From contig JAFKAC010000015.1 in NCBI GenBank assembly GCA_025766275.1, forward strand, positions 248,001-312,000: a DNA stretch of 64,000 nucleotides, read 5' to 3'. Every line of letters begins with the position of its first letter. The first letter of the stretch is position 1. The stretch is from Lactarius indigo. Taxonomy: Eukaryota; Basidiomycota; Agaricomycetes; Russulales; Russulaceae. A program made the position numbers and the translations under genes. The notes under the pieces are model-generated. The model saw only the letters and a program-made list of their open reading frames with translations, had not been told where the DNA came from and did no database searches. This document shows, in pieces, positions 21,863-33,199 of this stretch.

Positions 21863-23850
21863 CGACAGCGATAGGGTCAGTACGATGGGATGACGAAGTG
21901 GGTGTTCTTATAGCCTCGATGACTCGGATTTGTAATACGATAGAGGTTGTTGGCCCAGCAAGAAGCGGAGTACGATGACATTCAAGTTCAAGGCAAGTGT
22001 GCTACAGCTTTCAAGTTACAGAGGCAAGGATTGGTCCCTTATATCTGAGGCTCACCAGGCTGGCCATGGCGCACGGCCAGGTACTGAGATAGTTGCGCAG
22101 GGGATCTGCCGTTCGGAAGCAAGTGGTCATTCAGCAGTAAGATCACATTCGCTACGCTCTGTAACTTGACAGTAAGCCTGTGCTTGAGTTAATCAACCAC
22201 AAAAGGGAGGAGGGAAGACGCACCGGTGCCGAGCAGCTTGTACGCTTGAGCCTAGGCACCGTAGAGACCGTAACAAACTCGCGCGCTTGAAGGACTGAAC
22301 AGACCATAAACTAAGATTAGGTCAGCCAGGTCAATGCAACGAACGCACTCGTGGAAGCCGTCATACTGTCCGCCAAGGCCCTAGAGGAAGGTGGGGGAAA
22401 TGGCGTTGTCCCAGTTGCATGGGCGCCAAAAATAGCCTAACAGGGGTGGGAGGCGTTGGAAAGGCTGCCGTTTTAGTTCCCAATGCCAACGCTATCGTCC
22501 TTGAGGAAGCCGACGCCGCGCGTGCCGAGCTGTGTCGACGGGTCACACACGCTCCTTGAAAAGTCCACCTGGAAACCTACTTGTCTGAGCACGTAGTTGA
22601 GTAATGTCACCCGGCAACCAGGTCCATACACGGAAGAGGTCGAGCGCGGAATCATCGCGTGTGAATGGTGAGAGTATTGGTAGACGGGGACATCCACTGA
22701 GTAACCAACAAAGTAGCGTGATGACGATGGATGCCCATCCCATGTGCAGATGTAAATCGCAGGTCGAAAATACATTGCCGTCGTGATGGGTGAGATCGAC
22801 ACCGTCGAGAAAAATACAAATACCGACGACCGAGACGACCCCGAGCCCGCCAACCTGACAGCTTGCTGGGATAATAGGCGAGCACGAGGCCGAACAATAA
22901 TCGATCTCGGATATCTCTCTGTCGACAGTGACCGAGAGCAACGCGTCTGGGAAGTTATAACCAGCTTGAGAGCCTTTAGGAAATGTCAAAATCCGAGCGA
23001 CGAGAAGGGGCAACGTCACGTGCTTGACCATGCTTGCAGCAGCGCTCGGCCCAGACTACTGCCTGATTATCCTTTTTAAACTCATGTCCAGCGTTCCCCA
23101 TCTCGTCTGTTCAGATGAACGGGTGCAGGACAATACTTGAACTTGGTCAAGCAGGTTACAGTGTCCGCGACAGGGGAACGTGGCTCACGCGCGAAGGCGA
23201 ACGGGGAAGTTAGACACTAGACAAACAGATAGAACTCAGGAATCGCGGGCAGAAGCGATCACTAATGTATATTCACCTAGACAAACAGATAGAACTGTCT
23301 AGGCGTAAGCAAACGGATACGAGTAAGTAGCGAGTCATCTTACCTCAGGAATCGCGGGCAGAAACGATCACTGAGGACTACGAAAGTAAAGTACTAGGTA
23401 TATAAGCATAAGGCGAGAGGAGACGCGGAGTACCGTAATCACATGGGTATGTATGGACTGTGATTCCACGAGACAAGGATGAGGAACTAATTCAGGTCGT
23501 AAAGTAATTAATCAGTCAAATACACAGGGAACAAGGGTATGATCGCCATCGCGAGCCACACCGGCCTCGCGTGCGCTGAAGTCTCAACACTTGGTCGCAT
23601 AATTACAGTGCATGAGCGAGGTAGGACAGAGGAATCTAAAGGAGTCTGAAGCTGAGATGGAGCGAATACAGAGAAAGTAGCTTGACGTACCCCTCCACAA
23701 ATGTGAAGTGAGGCCACAAGCCATGTAGTGACAGAATCATGTATGACTGTGATACTTTGAGTTCAAAAGTAGGAGTCGGGGTGCATTCACACTGTACGGT
23801 ACAGTTCCCACGTATGCACGATTCTGCAGCATTTATGAAATTGTGCCACA
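21863..23850. other. Unassigned stretch with family S relics and direct repeats
   Basis: No intact gene. 22290-22440 is a relic of family S. 22543-23031 (minus) is open for 162 codons with hydrophobic runs (GLGVVSVVGICIFL, IVITLLCWLLSG), but no start context, paralogue or motif supports a gene. Direct repeats lie at 23217-23370. Confidence 0.4.
23217..23370. repeat. Direct repeats
   Basis: CTAGACAAACAGATAGAACT occurs at about 23217 and 23277, and CTCAGGAATCGCGGGCAGAA at about 23234 and 23344, interleaved. Small local duplication of unknown origin. Confidence 0.6.
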
Positions 23851-24597
23851 GACACTGAGATCTGCATAGCCGCCATCACAACTTCTTCGTTCGTCAGTTT
23901 TGTCAAGTTTCTTCAGCCCATCCTCTAGATCCGTCCACCACGCCACCTTTAGAAAATTTTCTGAACCAATATTAGCCTGGATCAACGTAAAACGATGATC
24001 GAACTCACTCGCTCGACTCTGTTCCATTTCCTTTGTGGCCACCGCAAGGATACCAAGGATCTCGACGGCGAATTCCATGTCATCTTCGGAGTTAGTGGGA
24101 CCCAGGTATAAATGTCGAGCCGCACCGAAGAAATTTTCGATGCGTCCAAAGATGTCGATGAAGATGTCTTGGCTCGCGGCAACATCTTAGCTGCCTGAGA
24201 AGGCTCAACACCAGAAATGCCCACGCGAGGGAAGAAGCGAAGTGACTCACCAAGAGGAGGACACCGACGCCAGCAAATACTAGTTTGGAAGGTGGGAATG
24301 CCTGCCGAATTGACATCAGAGCGTATTCATTAGCGGATGGACAAATGAGTGGATATTTACCGAAGCAATGCCTTCGGTAAGCATGCCAGAGAAAGCAGAA
24401 AGAACCTTTCAACCTGTCATTGGTAGCAGTCCGAGAGGGACCAAACTGGGCAGCCTGAAACACGGCCAGAATGGCAGTGGGAGGGCACATGCTTCGAGAG
24501 GTCGTGGTTCTTAAGATCGTTTTCTTGTACGACTTTGGAGCTGCATCAAAGATGCGTTCAATATTGGAAGAGGACTCGGGAGATGTAGTTGCTGATG
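23850..24597 (-). pseudogene. NLR 5' stub P1 (Goodbye domain remnant)
   Basis: Homologous to exons 1-3 of NLR-A and NLR-B: SPRTATNDRLKGS, PPSKLVFAGVGVLLL, ATKEMEQSRASEFDHR, WTDLEDGLKKLDK. Homologous intron borders are present (GGTAAATATCC...CGGCAG, GTGAGTCAC...). It stops after the coiled segment; NACHT and ankyrin parts are absent, and several frameshifts interrupt it. It stands head to head with the zinc-finger copy zf-1, as the intact NLRs do with theirs. Confidence 0.75.
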
Positions 24598-24649
24598 CCT
24601 AGCGCATTATGATAGAAACAGGAGCGGGAGGTTGACTCATGTTGAGGGT

Positions 24650-27600
24650 ATGGCAACAGTCGGGTGGACGAGAATACCAAGGCCTCTTCTGCCGATAAAG
24701 CAAGGACGCTGTCAGTTGCGGAAGAATCACATAGACGCCGAAACAACACGTGGTAACACGGGCCGGCATGTCCAGTCCCACAACCAGGCCAATCCCACGG
24801 TCACGTACCCAAACGCGTCGTCGTCGTCGTCGTCCAACAGTCCATTCCCACCTAATGCCCACGAATCCGCCTCATCGACACAAGAACGTGGTCTCATGGA
24901 AGATATCACTGTCGATCCAGATGACCCTGCCACGTAGCTCTGGTCACTCAACGACACGTTTTTGCCCAACACAAACACGATTTTGACTTACTCCAGGCAG
25001 GTCTTTGTTACATACAGTATGAGAATGGCGACCAAACAGACCCAACTCGAAAAAGCATGAACAACGATGTCGAGATGCGCGTTGTTACTCATCACGGTCG
25101 GGACATAGGGGTGTGTCTGTCCCCTTCTGCCCTTTCTATGCACATACATAACGCCGTGCAACAGAGTCAACCCCCTCCTGCTCCTGTGGGTGCCTCCAGA
25201 CGCCCCATTTTCTCGCAATCTCGTGTACCCCCACGCGGCATGTCGAAGACGCCCCTCTCCCTCCTCTCCCCATCCGAAAGCACCTTGTCCGATCCTCCCC
25301 CCGGCCAGCGTAACAGAGACAGGGACCACGACCCCCTGGACATCATATCATCGACTCCTCCTCACGACGACCTCCTCCTCGGCGCGACCCGCGAAAGACC
25401 AAGAATCTAAGGGAATTGGGACAGCTGATGGCCTACATCCTCGTACCGCCCATCTCACTCGGTGCGCGCAAGTCAGACTATGCGCCGGTAAGGCAACGGC
25501 CCCGGACCAGCAGCGCCAAACCGCAGCCAAGGGCAACGGGCAGGCAGGGGACAATTCGAGCTCGATGGAACGTACTGCAAGTCGCGTTCGAGAACAATTG
25601 GCTCTGAGCTGGCAGACGGGACCTAGTGCGAAGAAGACGAAAAGAGCGGCAAGAGAGGCGGTTGTAGTTGTGGACGATGAGGATGACGAAGAGGAAGAGA
25701 GAGACAAATCCAAGATCCCCACTCCCTTTGACCAGGCGTTAGCTGCGGCATTCACACACAACCCGCCAAAACATGGCGTCGGCGTCGGCACCGGCGGGGA
25801 CTACTACGCGCCGGTTTGCGAAGGAGACACGCGCCGAGGCGACAAGTGACAGTGCGAGCGTGGAGGTTGTCATCTCGTTGCCGACGAAACGAGCTCGCAC
25901 GCACGCGGGTGCGCAGGCTGTGTCGCCGCGTAGAAAGGTGGAGACGTCATCCGCACACACCAACCAACCCACGAAGAAAACGACGACGCGTGGTAGACGA
26001 GCGGGACCAGGATGACACCAACGACTCCGAAATTGAGGTTATCGTCAATGCGGGGCGGGAACTACGCCATGTACCTAAGGCCAAGCCGCAATCACAACCA
26101 CCTCCCCGACCAGTCTAGACATAAGCCTCGTCGTTCCGCCCAGCAGCATCCCCACTCGCCATGCACACGTCCATATCTATCCACACCTCCACGTCCGAGT
26201 CGACCCCTCCCCCAGAGGAACAGTCATCACCAATCACCCCCCCAGACGTCGTCTCTCTCGCCGGCCTCCCGCTTACGATCCTGCCAGAACCCGCACGTAT
26301 GGAGATCGCTATCCCTCCGCGCGCACTCAGTCACCTGCACTCGTCGTCCGATACTCCAGATCCAGTGCGCAAATTGCAAGCGACAGAACAGTATGCGATC
26401 CGGCAGGGTGTTTGCTATGAGGGGGCCGCGATCGGCGCGCACGGTCTCCTCGCAACTTCTCCCGCTGCCGAACCTACTACCCCCGCCTCGGACAGCGGCG
26501 CTTGTGCCAATACCACCAACTCTGCTCCTGCAACTGCAACCGATCCCGATGATCTGCAGGATGCGAATCTGGATCTCGACCTCGACCTCGACATTTCTAT
26601 GGACCCCGAGCCCGGACCTGCGGATACAGATGCAGACGCAGACACGCACGGGATCGACGACGATGACGCGCCCCCGCATCCTCCGCCCTTACTGCTGCTT
26701 ACGGCGGGCACCCATGACCATCCAGACGGGCCCATGCTCGGCTTTGTCATACCCGAGCATGACGGTGCCGACCATGGTCCTAGCGCTAGCGTGGACGTGG
26801 GCAGCGCTTTCACGAGCCCAAGCCAAGGCCTGAATTTTGACCTTACTTTCCCGAATCGCGGCGCCGAAGGATGGATCGACTGGCGCGACGGGAACGTTTT
26901 CGGTGGTGCGGGCGCCAGTACAGACACGGGCGTCGGAGAGTACGCTGGCGACGGGACGATCGACCCGTCCGTCCTTGGCGGAGGCGGCGACCTCAGTCCT
27001 GGAAAGCCTAGAGACGAGGCGAGCTCGCCAGTTTGTGGGTTCGACGGCGTGCAACCCTCGCGCATGACAGATGAAGATGACGAAGAAGAGAAAGACGTCA
27101 TGGGGATGTTGTTCGAGAACACGAGCGACGACAACTTTGTGCCGGCATCTGGATTGGGCAAGGGCAAGGGTCGAGCTGTCATTGCGGATGGCGTCGTTGA
27201 GTCGGCGGAGAGCGTAGCTGCCGCTGCCGGCTCGAGGATGCGGAGGAAGAGTTGGCGCAAGGAACTTGCAGACAAAGTCGAGTTAGGCACAACGACAACA
27301 GCGACGACGAAAGCTCCAGTGACGATTGTCCGCGCAGACACGCAGTATCTGTGCTTGTTCTTATTAATGCTCGTCGCAAGAAATGCACCCCGGCATCGTC
27401 GTCATCAGGCGTGCTTCCGGGGGGGCTTACGTTCTGCCACCTTTGCAGGCGCAAGACACCCTGGCCCAAGATGTACACTAATCAAGGCATCGGCGGACGA
27501 GCAATGCCGCGCCCTGTTTTGTGAGCTCTGCATCGAGAAACGGTACGCCTTCCAACCATCCCTTCACATACAGTACATCTTTCTGACTCTCATGGAGCTT

Positions 27601-28482
27601 AGGTACCCCCAGATGACGTTCGATCGCACTGCGGGAGACTTCGAGTGTCCGGTTTGTCGCACTTATTGTATCTGCTTGCTTTGCTCGCGCAAGTGCGGAG
27701 AGGCATACGTCCCCGAACGTGATGGCGGATGGTGCAGTTGGGTGGCGCGCCAAGGTGGCTCCCATCGCACCGTGACGACCCCCGCAAGCAAGAGTAAGAG
27801 CTGGGAACCCGTATCGGTGCCGCCGCCGCCGCCGCTAGCCAAGCAGCACTCAGCGAAGACAACGACAACAACGGATGCGCAGGTCTTTGACGGGAGCTGG
27901 AGCGTGACCGTGGTGTTCACGGTTTCTGGCGAGCCGCTTGGCAGTGAGTTCTTGCACGGCAACAAAGCCCGCATCGTACCTGTCTCACAACCTACGACCT
28001 TCCCTGCCCCTGCTGCCACCACCCCAGCTGCCCCGCGACTATCTCCACCAGCCCGATACCCGAACCCTCGCAGAAATTGCAACAGCGCCAGTATATGTTT
28101 ATCAGGAAACCGCGCAGGAGGTGGGGGCGGCTGGTGCTCCTCCCAGGTCCCAACCACGACCAGCTGGAGCAGAAAAAGACGAAGGGGAAGGGGAAATCGA
28201 CGGTCATCCCGGGCCGCGGACGCCGGGGTAAGCGGATCCGGCTCTTTATGGGAAGCCTAGAGCCGTTATTGGCGGCGCGGAGGCGGCGACGGCGACGACG
28301 GAAATGCTAATGAGGGTGGCGATGTCGATGTGGACGCAGACGCAGGTGCAGACGACGGTATCTGGACCGGGGAGTACGTGGTACTTGTACCGTCTGCTCA
28401 GGCTGACGAGATTGAGAGGATCGCGCTGGAGGAGGTGGTGCGTGCTATCGGTGCCGCGTTTGCCATTGGCGCCGTGCTATAG
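24650..28482 (+). pseudogene. zf-4CXXC_R1 zinc-finger gene zf-1, partly decayed
   Basis: Nuclear protein of the zf-4CXXC_R1 type (the cysteine-rich domain of CDCA7/R1 proteins). Seen in order: an N-terminal part with an in-frame stop near 24935; an acidic, proline-rich middle (open from 26161); the finger from about 27436 (CHLCRRKT, then CRALFCELCIEKRY, FECPVCRTYCICLLC); a region with FTVSGEPLGSEFLHGNKA and YMFIRKPRRRWG; and a C-terminal IWTGEYVV segment ending at 28482. An intron at about 27544-27610 (GTACGC...CTTAG) splits KR|Y. The finger itself needs two frame changes (near 27290 and 27470), and 190 bp present in zf-3 near 39610-39780 is missing near 25012. Unseen introns could rescue some breaks. 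It is the only copy with both halves of the finger. Confidence 0.6.
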
Positions 28483-29003
28483 TCATCCTCGTCGGGTTGC
28501 AAAAAAATGAGTCAGTAGTAGGTGGTAGAATTACCAGAACGACTATTATTCAAGTTACATGTATGTCCATTTTGGTTTCCGGCTTCCCTTGGTTCGAAAT
28601 ACCTTATATCGCCTTAGTTGTTATGTGCGTCATAACGGTCTGTGCGTGTTCTCATAATTCACCGAACAATGAGCAGACGACGCGCCGCACATAGCTTTCC
28701 TTCTCACGCACTGCGGTGACAAGGCCTCCGCTTTCGACCCTCATCGACGTGCTCCAGGGACCCTGTTGTGTCCTCGCCTCAAAGCATCGGAGTACTTCTA
28801 GTCTTGTTCATGCCACGAAATCCGATCTCACAAATCGAGAGCACTAATATTTTGTGGTTGCGAATGCCCGACGTTAGACCTACAACATTTCATATTTTTG
28901 TGGCATCATGATAGCTAATCGATATGAACAACGGAGACGGTCTCTGGCTCGGAATCGACACAAGTACTAGACGTGTGGGAGGTAGGTACAACAAATTGGA
29001 ATG
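28483..29003. other. Convergent spacer between zf-1 and NLR-A
   Basis: No gene seen. It is repeated between zf-3 and NLR-B (42048-42423), where a TIR element interrupts it. Shared landmarks are GACGACGCGCCGC and CTCATCGACGTGCTCCAGGG. Confidence 0.65.
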
Positions 29004-32000
29004 CTACGTTCTATTCCGTTCGAGACCGGCATAATGGTCTACTAGCGACTGTACCATCTCGCCATATTTTTTTGATGAAGCAACCCGATACGGAGTGCGA
29101 CCTTCATCATCCATTGCATATACGTCTGCACCGTTTTCAAGTAGCACACGATAGGTATTCAAATCGGGGTTCAAATAAGTGAGCCACTTGTTAAACGATA
29201 GGTGCAAAGGCGTTGACTGCCCCTGATTGCGTGCGTTGACATCCACCCCATTCTGGACCAATGTCTGCACAACATTAACTTTCGACAGCGGCGGCGGCGG
29301 CCCCCACGACGGCGACGCCGCCGCCGCCAGATGCAAAGGTGTCGAGTGATTCTCATCCCGTGCGTTGACATCTGCCCCATTCTGGATCAATGTCTGCATG
29401 ACATCAACAATCGACGACGACGACGGCGACCCCCAAGGCGACGACGACCCCCATGGCGACCCCCGCGATGACGGCAACGCCGCCACCGCCAGATGCAAAG
29501 GTGTTGAGTGACTCTCATTCCGTGCGTTGACATCTGCCCCGTGATCGATCAATGTCTGCAAAATATAAAAATTCGACGACAACGACGACGACGACGCGAG
29601 ATGCAACGGTGTCTTGTGGCTCTGATCCCGTGCGTTGACATCTGCCCCGTGATTGATCAATGTCTGCACAACATCAACACTCAACATCAATGACGACGCG
29701 AGATGCAACGGTGTCGAGTGTCCCCCATACCGTGCGTGGACATCCCCCCCGAGTTTGATGAAGAACTGCACGGTTTCGGCACTCCTCGACGATAACGCTA
29801 GATGAAATAGCTTCTGGAGGTCGGTGTTTGCATCTGCCCCATACTGGATCAACAGCCGTACGACGTCGACGCGACCGCGACTTGATGCTTCGTCTAGTGG
29901 AGTATCGTTGTCCCACCTCGTGGCGAGGCCGACATCTACACCGTGCCCTAGTAGGGCTCGAACAATTTCCAGGCGTCCATTCGCCGCTGCAATGTGGAGT
30001 GGAGTTCTGCCGTCGTCGTCTTGCGCATTCGCATCTGCGCCAACGCTTAGCAACCATCGTGCAACATCTGTTAATCCATCCTCTGATGCAGCGTGCAGTA
30101 GAGTGCGATTTTCGTAACCAACATTCAGGACCGCGCCATGCTGGTGTAGTAGCTCTGCGACTTTGATGTGATTGTTGTACAATGCTGCCGCCAGCGGACT
30201 CTTGTTAAGACCAACGCTAGCATTTACATGCTGCGGGTACTCGGTGATGAGATGTTTCGTTAAGTCACGAAATCCGCACAACGCAGCGTAGTATAGACAT
30301 AACGGCGAATCGGCTTTTCTCGATGAAGTAGAATTTTCAAAACCAACGAAAGCATGCCGTTTTTCGTCGGGGTCGAAAGCATACCATTCTTCGTCGAGAT
30401 TAAACAATTTGAGCCATGCCGTGAAATATGGCTTTGTAGGATCAAAAACATGTCGCATCCCGTCTTCGACAACTGATGAGACGTTCTCGATCTGAGCATG
30501 GCCTACCCAATGCCGAGCAGCATAGTCCAATAGAGGAGAACCATGTCCGACCGAACCACTGAAATCCGACTGAAGGAGAATTGCCAAGCAAGCCTGCGTG
30601 ATGACCGTGTGCGCTGGCTCAAGACGGATGTGAAAACGGGAAATGTCTGGTGTTGAGTTGGCAAGCCGATCCGAAGTCAAGAACTCCTTCACCGAGAAAT
30701 GTGCGAATTGTACAACCCGCGTCTTCGAAGACTCGTCATCGACGACGACGATCAGGCTCGAGCACGTAGACAGAACACCTTGTCGTTGGTCATCCCATCG
30801 CCAATCTGAGTTCAGCGCCGGTACCCCATCCTCCGCCCTATCGAAGTCGAGCGCAAGAACTTCTGCAAGCTCTTCGACACGCAGTGGCCGAGTGGCAACG
30901 GCGAGACATTGTAACAGGCGGTATGCTTGATCAGGATTGACCTTCCCGATCTCCCTCAACATCCGCTCGTATGTCTCGTCCAAAGAGTTGGGCAATTCTC
31001 TGAGGACGCGCTGGACATTCTGTGGAAGGCAATTTCGCAACACTTCGAGTTGACAAAAGACCCATCGGAACCTGTTAAACACCGTCAATCCAAGTCATAA
31101 TCACCTGTATATCCACTTACATTCCGTCGGCTCTTTCTGACAGCGTCTCAATCACATGCTCTTTGTCCTCTGTCCTCCATCTCTTCATAAATTTACCCGA
31201 CCCAGAATAGACCACAGATCTGACATAGGAGGCGATGTCCTTCTTCTGTCCGCCTTCATCCTGAAGCGAAATTGTCTGAGAGGTGAGTGACTCAAGTGCA
31301 TCGCAGATGTCGGCCTCCGGGCGACTCGTAACACAGATATGAAGATCAGAAAGTCGAAGGCTGACAAGATCCTTTATGAGATCAAGGACCTGTTCGCGGG
31401 CGGATGGGACATCAGATGTGTCGGGACATTCGTCAAGGGCATCCATGACAAGATAAACTGGCCCTTCATTTGGAAGGGTGAGCATGTCCTTGAGGCACTG
31501 GGTTAAAGCTTTGTCGCTAGGCTGACGAGCGCCGCTGCCGTGCGTCTCATAAAGACGGGAGAATATGTCGCAAAAGGTATTAGAACAAGTAGAAAGTTGG
31601 ACGAGGAGTGACGGGAGAAGGTTGCGGCGAGCTTTCTTGTCGACATCTCGAAAGTCAAAATAAAAATACGCCATCGAAGCCGATCCGGCATCGCACAGGG
31701 TCGTGAGATTGCTGATGATTGCGGAGCTACTCGACAATCATAAGTTTCCTAATACTGCAAGGTGTAATGAGCGACGGACCATAGAATGCTTTTCCCAGAG
31801 CCCGCTGCGAAACGTGTCGTCCGTAAGATCACCAAAGCAGCAGATAAAATAAACGTACGTTTGCCGTGAATCCACAGAAGGGAACCAGTCACCTTCCAGG
31901 TTTCGAATTGGTCACTTTCAATGAACCACTCGGCGGTTCCCTCATGTTGGCGATCAGCGGCGATGTTGTGATTTGTGGATGGATCCGGTGGAGATTGCCA

Positions 32001-33185
32001 TTTCCTAAGGCTTTCCCGTAATTGGTTGCCTGTGATCGTGTTAGATGGCCGACTGTCAGGAGAGATGGGACTGATTACGAACGCTTCACGTTGTCTACTT
32101 GGGCCGCGGTTTGTCGAGTGATTAACTTCACTTCCAGTGAGTCTAGACGATAGAAGTGAGTGATGGCGCTGGTGAGTTGCCAAAGAGACTCCACGCACTG
32201 TCAGTTATTGTTTGCACCTTATCATTAATCGCTTGAACGTTGTCGCCAACGAGCTGTACCTCGCTTTTGACAACCTGCACTTCGCTTTCGACACCCCTCA
32301 CGCCATCGCCAACCGCCGTCACTTTGCCATCGATGGTGTGCGTGACCTTCAGAACCTGCGAACTCGCCATCACCACCTCTTCATTCGTCAGTTTCTCGAG
32401 CTTCTTCAGCCCATCCTCCAGATCCGTCCACCCCGCCACCTTCTTGAGAAACTTTTCTGGACCGGTGTTAGCCTCAAGCAAAGTAAGGCGATGGTCGAAC
32501 TCACTAGCTCTACTCTGTTCCATTTCCTTTGTGGCAGTCGCAAGGATATCTAAGATCTCAGCCGTGATTTGCACCATTTTGTCTGTCATCGCCGCAGTCA
32601 ACGGGACCTCAGTATAAGTCTCGAGTCGCACGAAGAAACTTTCGATGCGCCCGAAGATGTCGACGAGGATCTCTTGGCTTGCGATAACGTCTTTAGCTGC
32701 CTAAGAACGCTCAACACCGGAAGTTCCCGTACGGGGGAAGAAACGAAGCGACTCACCAAGAGGAGGACACCAACGCCGGTAAATACTAGTTTGGCAGGTG
32801 GGAATGCCTGCCGGATCAACATCAGAGCGTGTTCATCGACAAATAATTCGATACTTGCCAAACTGACACCTTCACTTAACGTCCCAGAGAAGGTACAAAG
32901 AACGTTGACGGTCGGAACGAGCCATTTTTTCAACCTATCATCGCTAGCAGTCCTCGAGGGATCGAACTGGGCAGTTTGAAACACGGCGAGAATGGCAGCG
33001 GGGGAATTGGATGTTTCGAGCTGTTTGAAGAGATCGTGGTTCTTGAGATCGTTCTTGGTCTTTTTCTTGTACGACTTGAGAGCGGCATCAAAGATGCGTT
33101 CGATACTGGTGGAAGAGGATTCGGAGGGCGTAGCTACGGGAGCCTGGGGCATGGAAGCGGGAGTGGGAGCAGGAGATTGACTCAT
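29004..33185 (-). CDS. STAND/NLR protein NLR-A: Goodbye-NACHT-ankyrin
   Basis: Fungal NOD-like receptor of 1250 aa. Seven exons on the minus strand: 33185-32859, 32807-32757, 32700-32199, 32029-31859, 31804-31780, 31729-31121, 31071-29004; the total is 3753 nt and in frame. The Goodbye domain spans about residues 15-170 (NSPAAILAVFQTAQFDPSR, FTGVGVLLL) and is followed by a helical segment to about 290. NACHT follows: Walker A GKPGSGKS at about 349-356, Walker B VYLVMDALDEC near 450-460, TSRP sensor motif. Ankyrin repeats run from about 820 to 1240, several nearly identical (TPLHLA, NGADVNARDENH) and spaced by Ser/Pro-rich insertions. STAND proteins oligomerise on ligand binding and can trigger incompatibility or defence; the ligand here is unknown. 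Intron 1 has a GC donor (GCAAGT). Its start faces zf-2. Confidence 0.88.
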
Positions 33186-33199
33186 GTTGGGGATATGTT

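Noticed and set aside
22543..23031. A 162-codon minus-strand frame with hydrophobic runs, possibly a membrane protein
   Set aside because: No conserved motif, and the neighbouring relics are all broken; not enough to call a gene.
26227..27341. Long minus-strand frames opposite zf-1
   Set aside because: Shadows of a GC-rich, repeat-coded acidic region; Ser/Pro-rich mirror translations only.
26161..28260. A 699-codon open frame taken as one intact protein
   Set aside because: The Cys-rich finger is only partly in this frame: CHLCRRKT lies in another frame, and an intron at about 27544-27610 is read through. The frame is long partly because the region is GC-rich.
29171..29700. Trinucleotide-rich stretch considered as a CRISPR-like or satellite array
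   Set aside because: The periodicity is explained by ankyrin codons and Ser-coding microsatellites within the NLR-A last exon.
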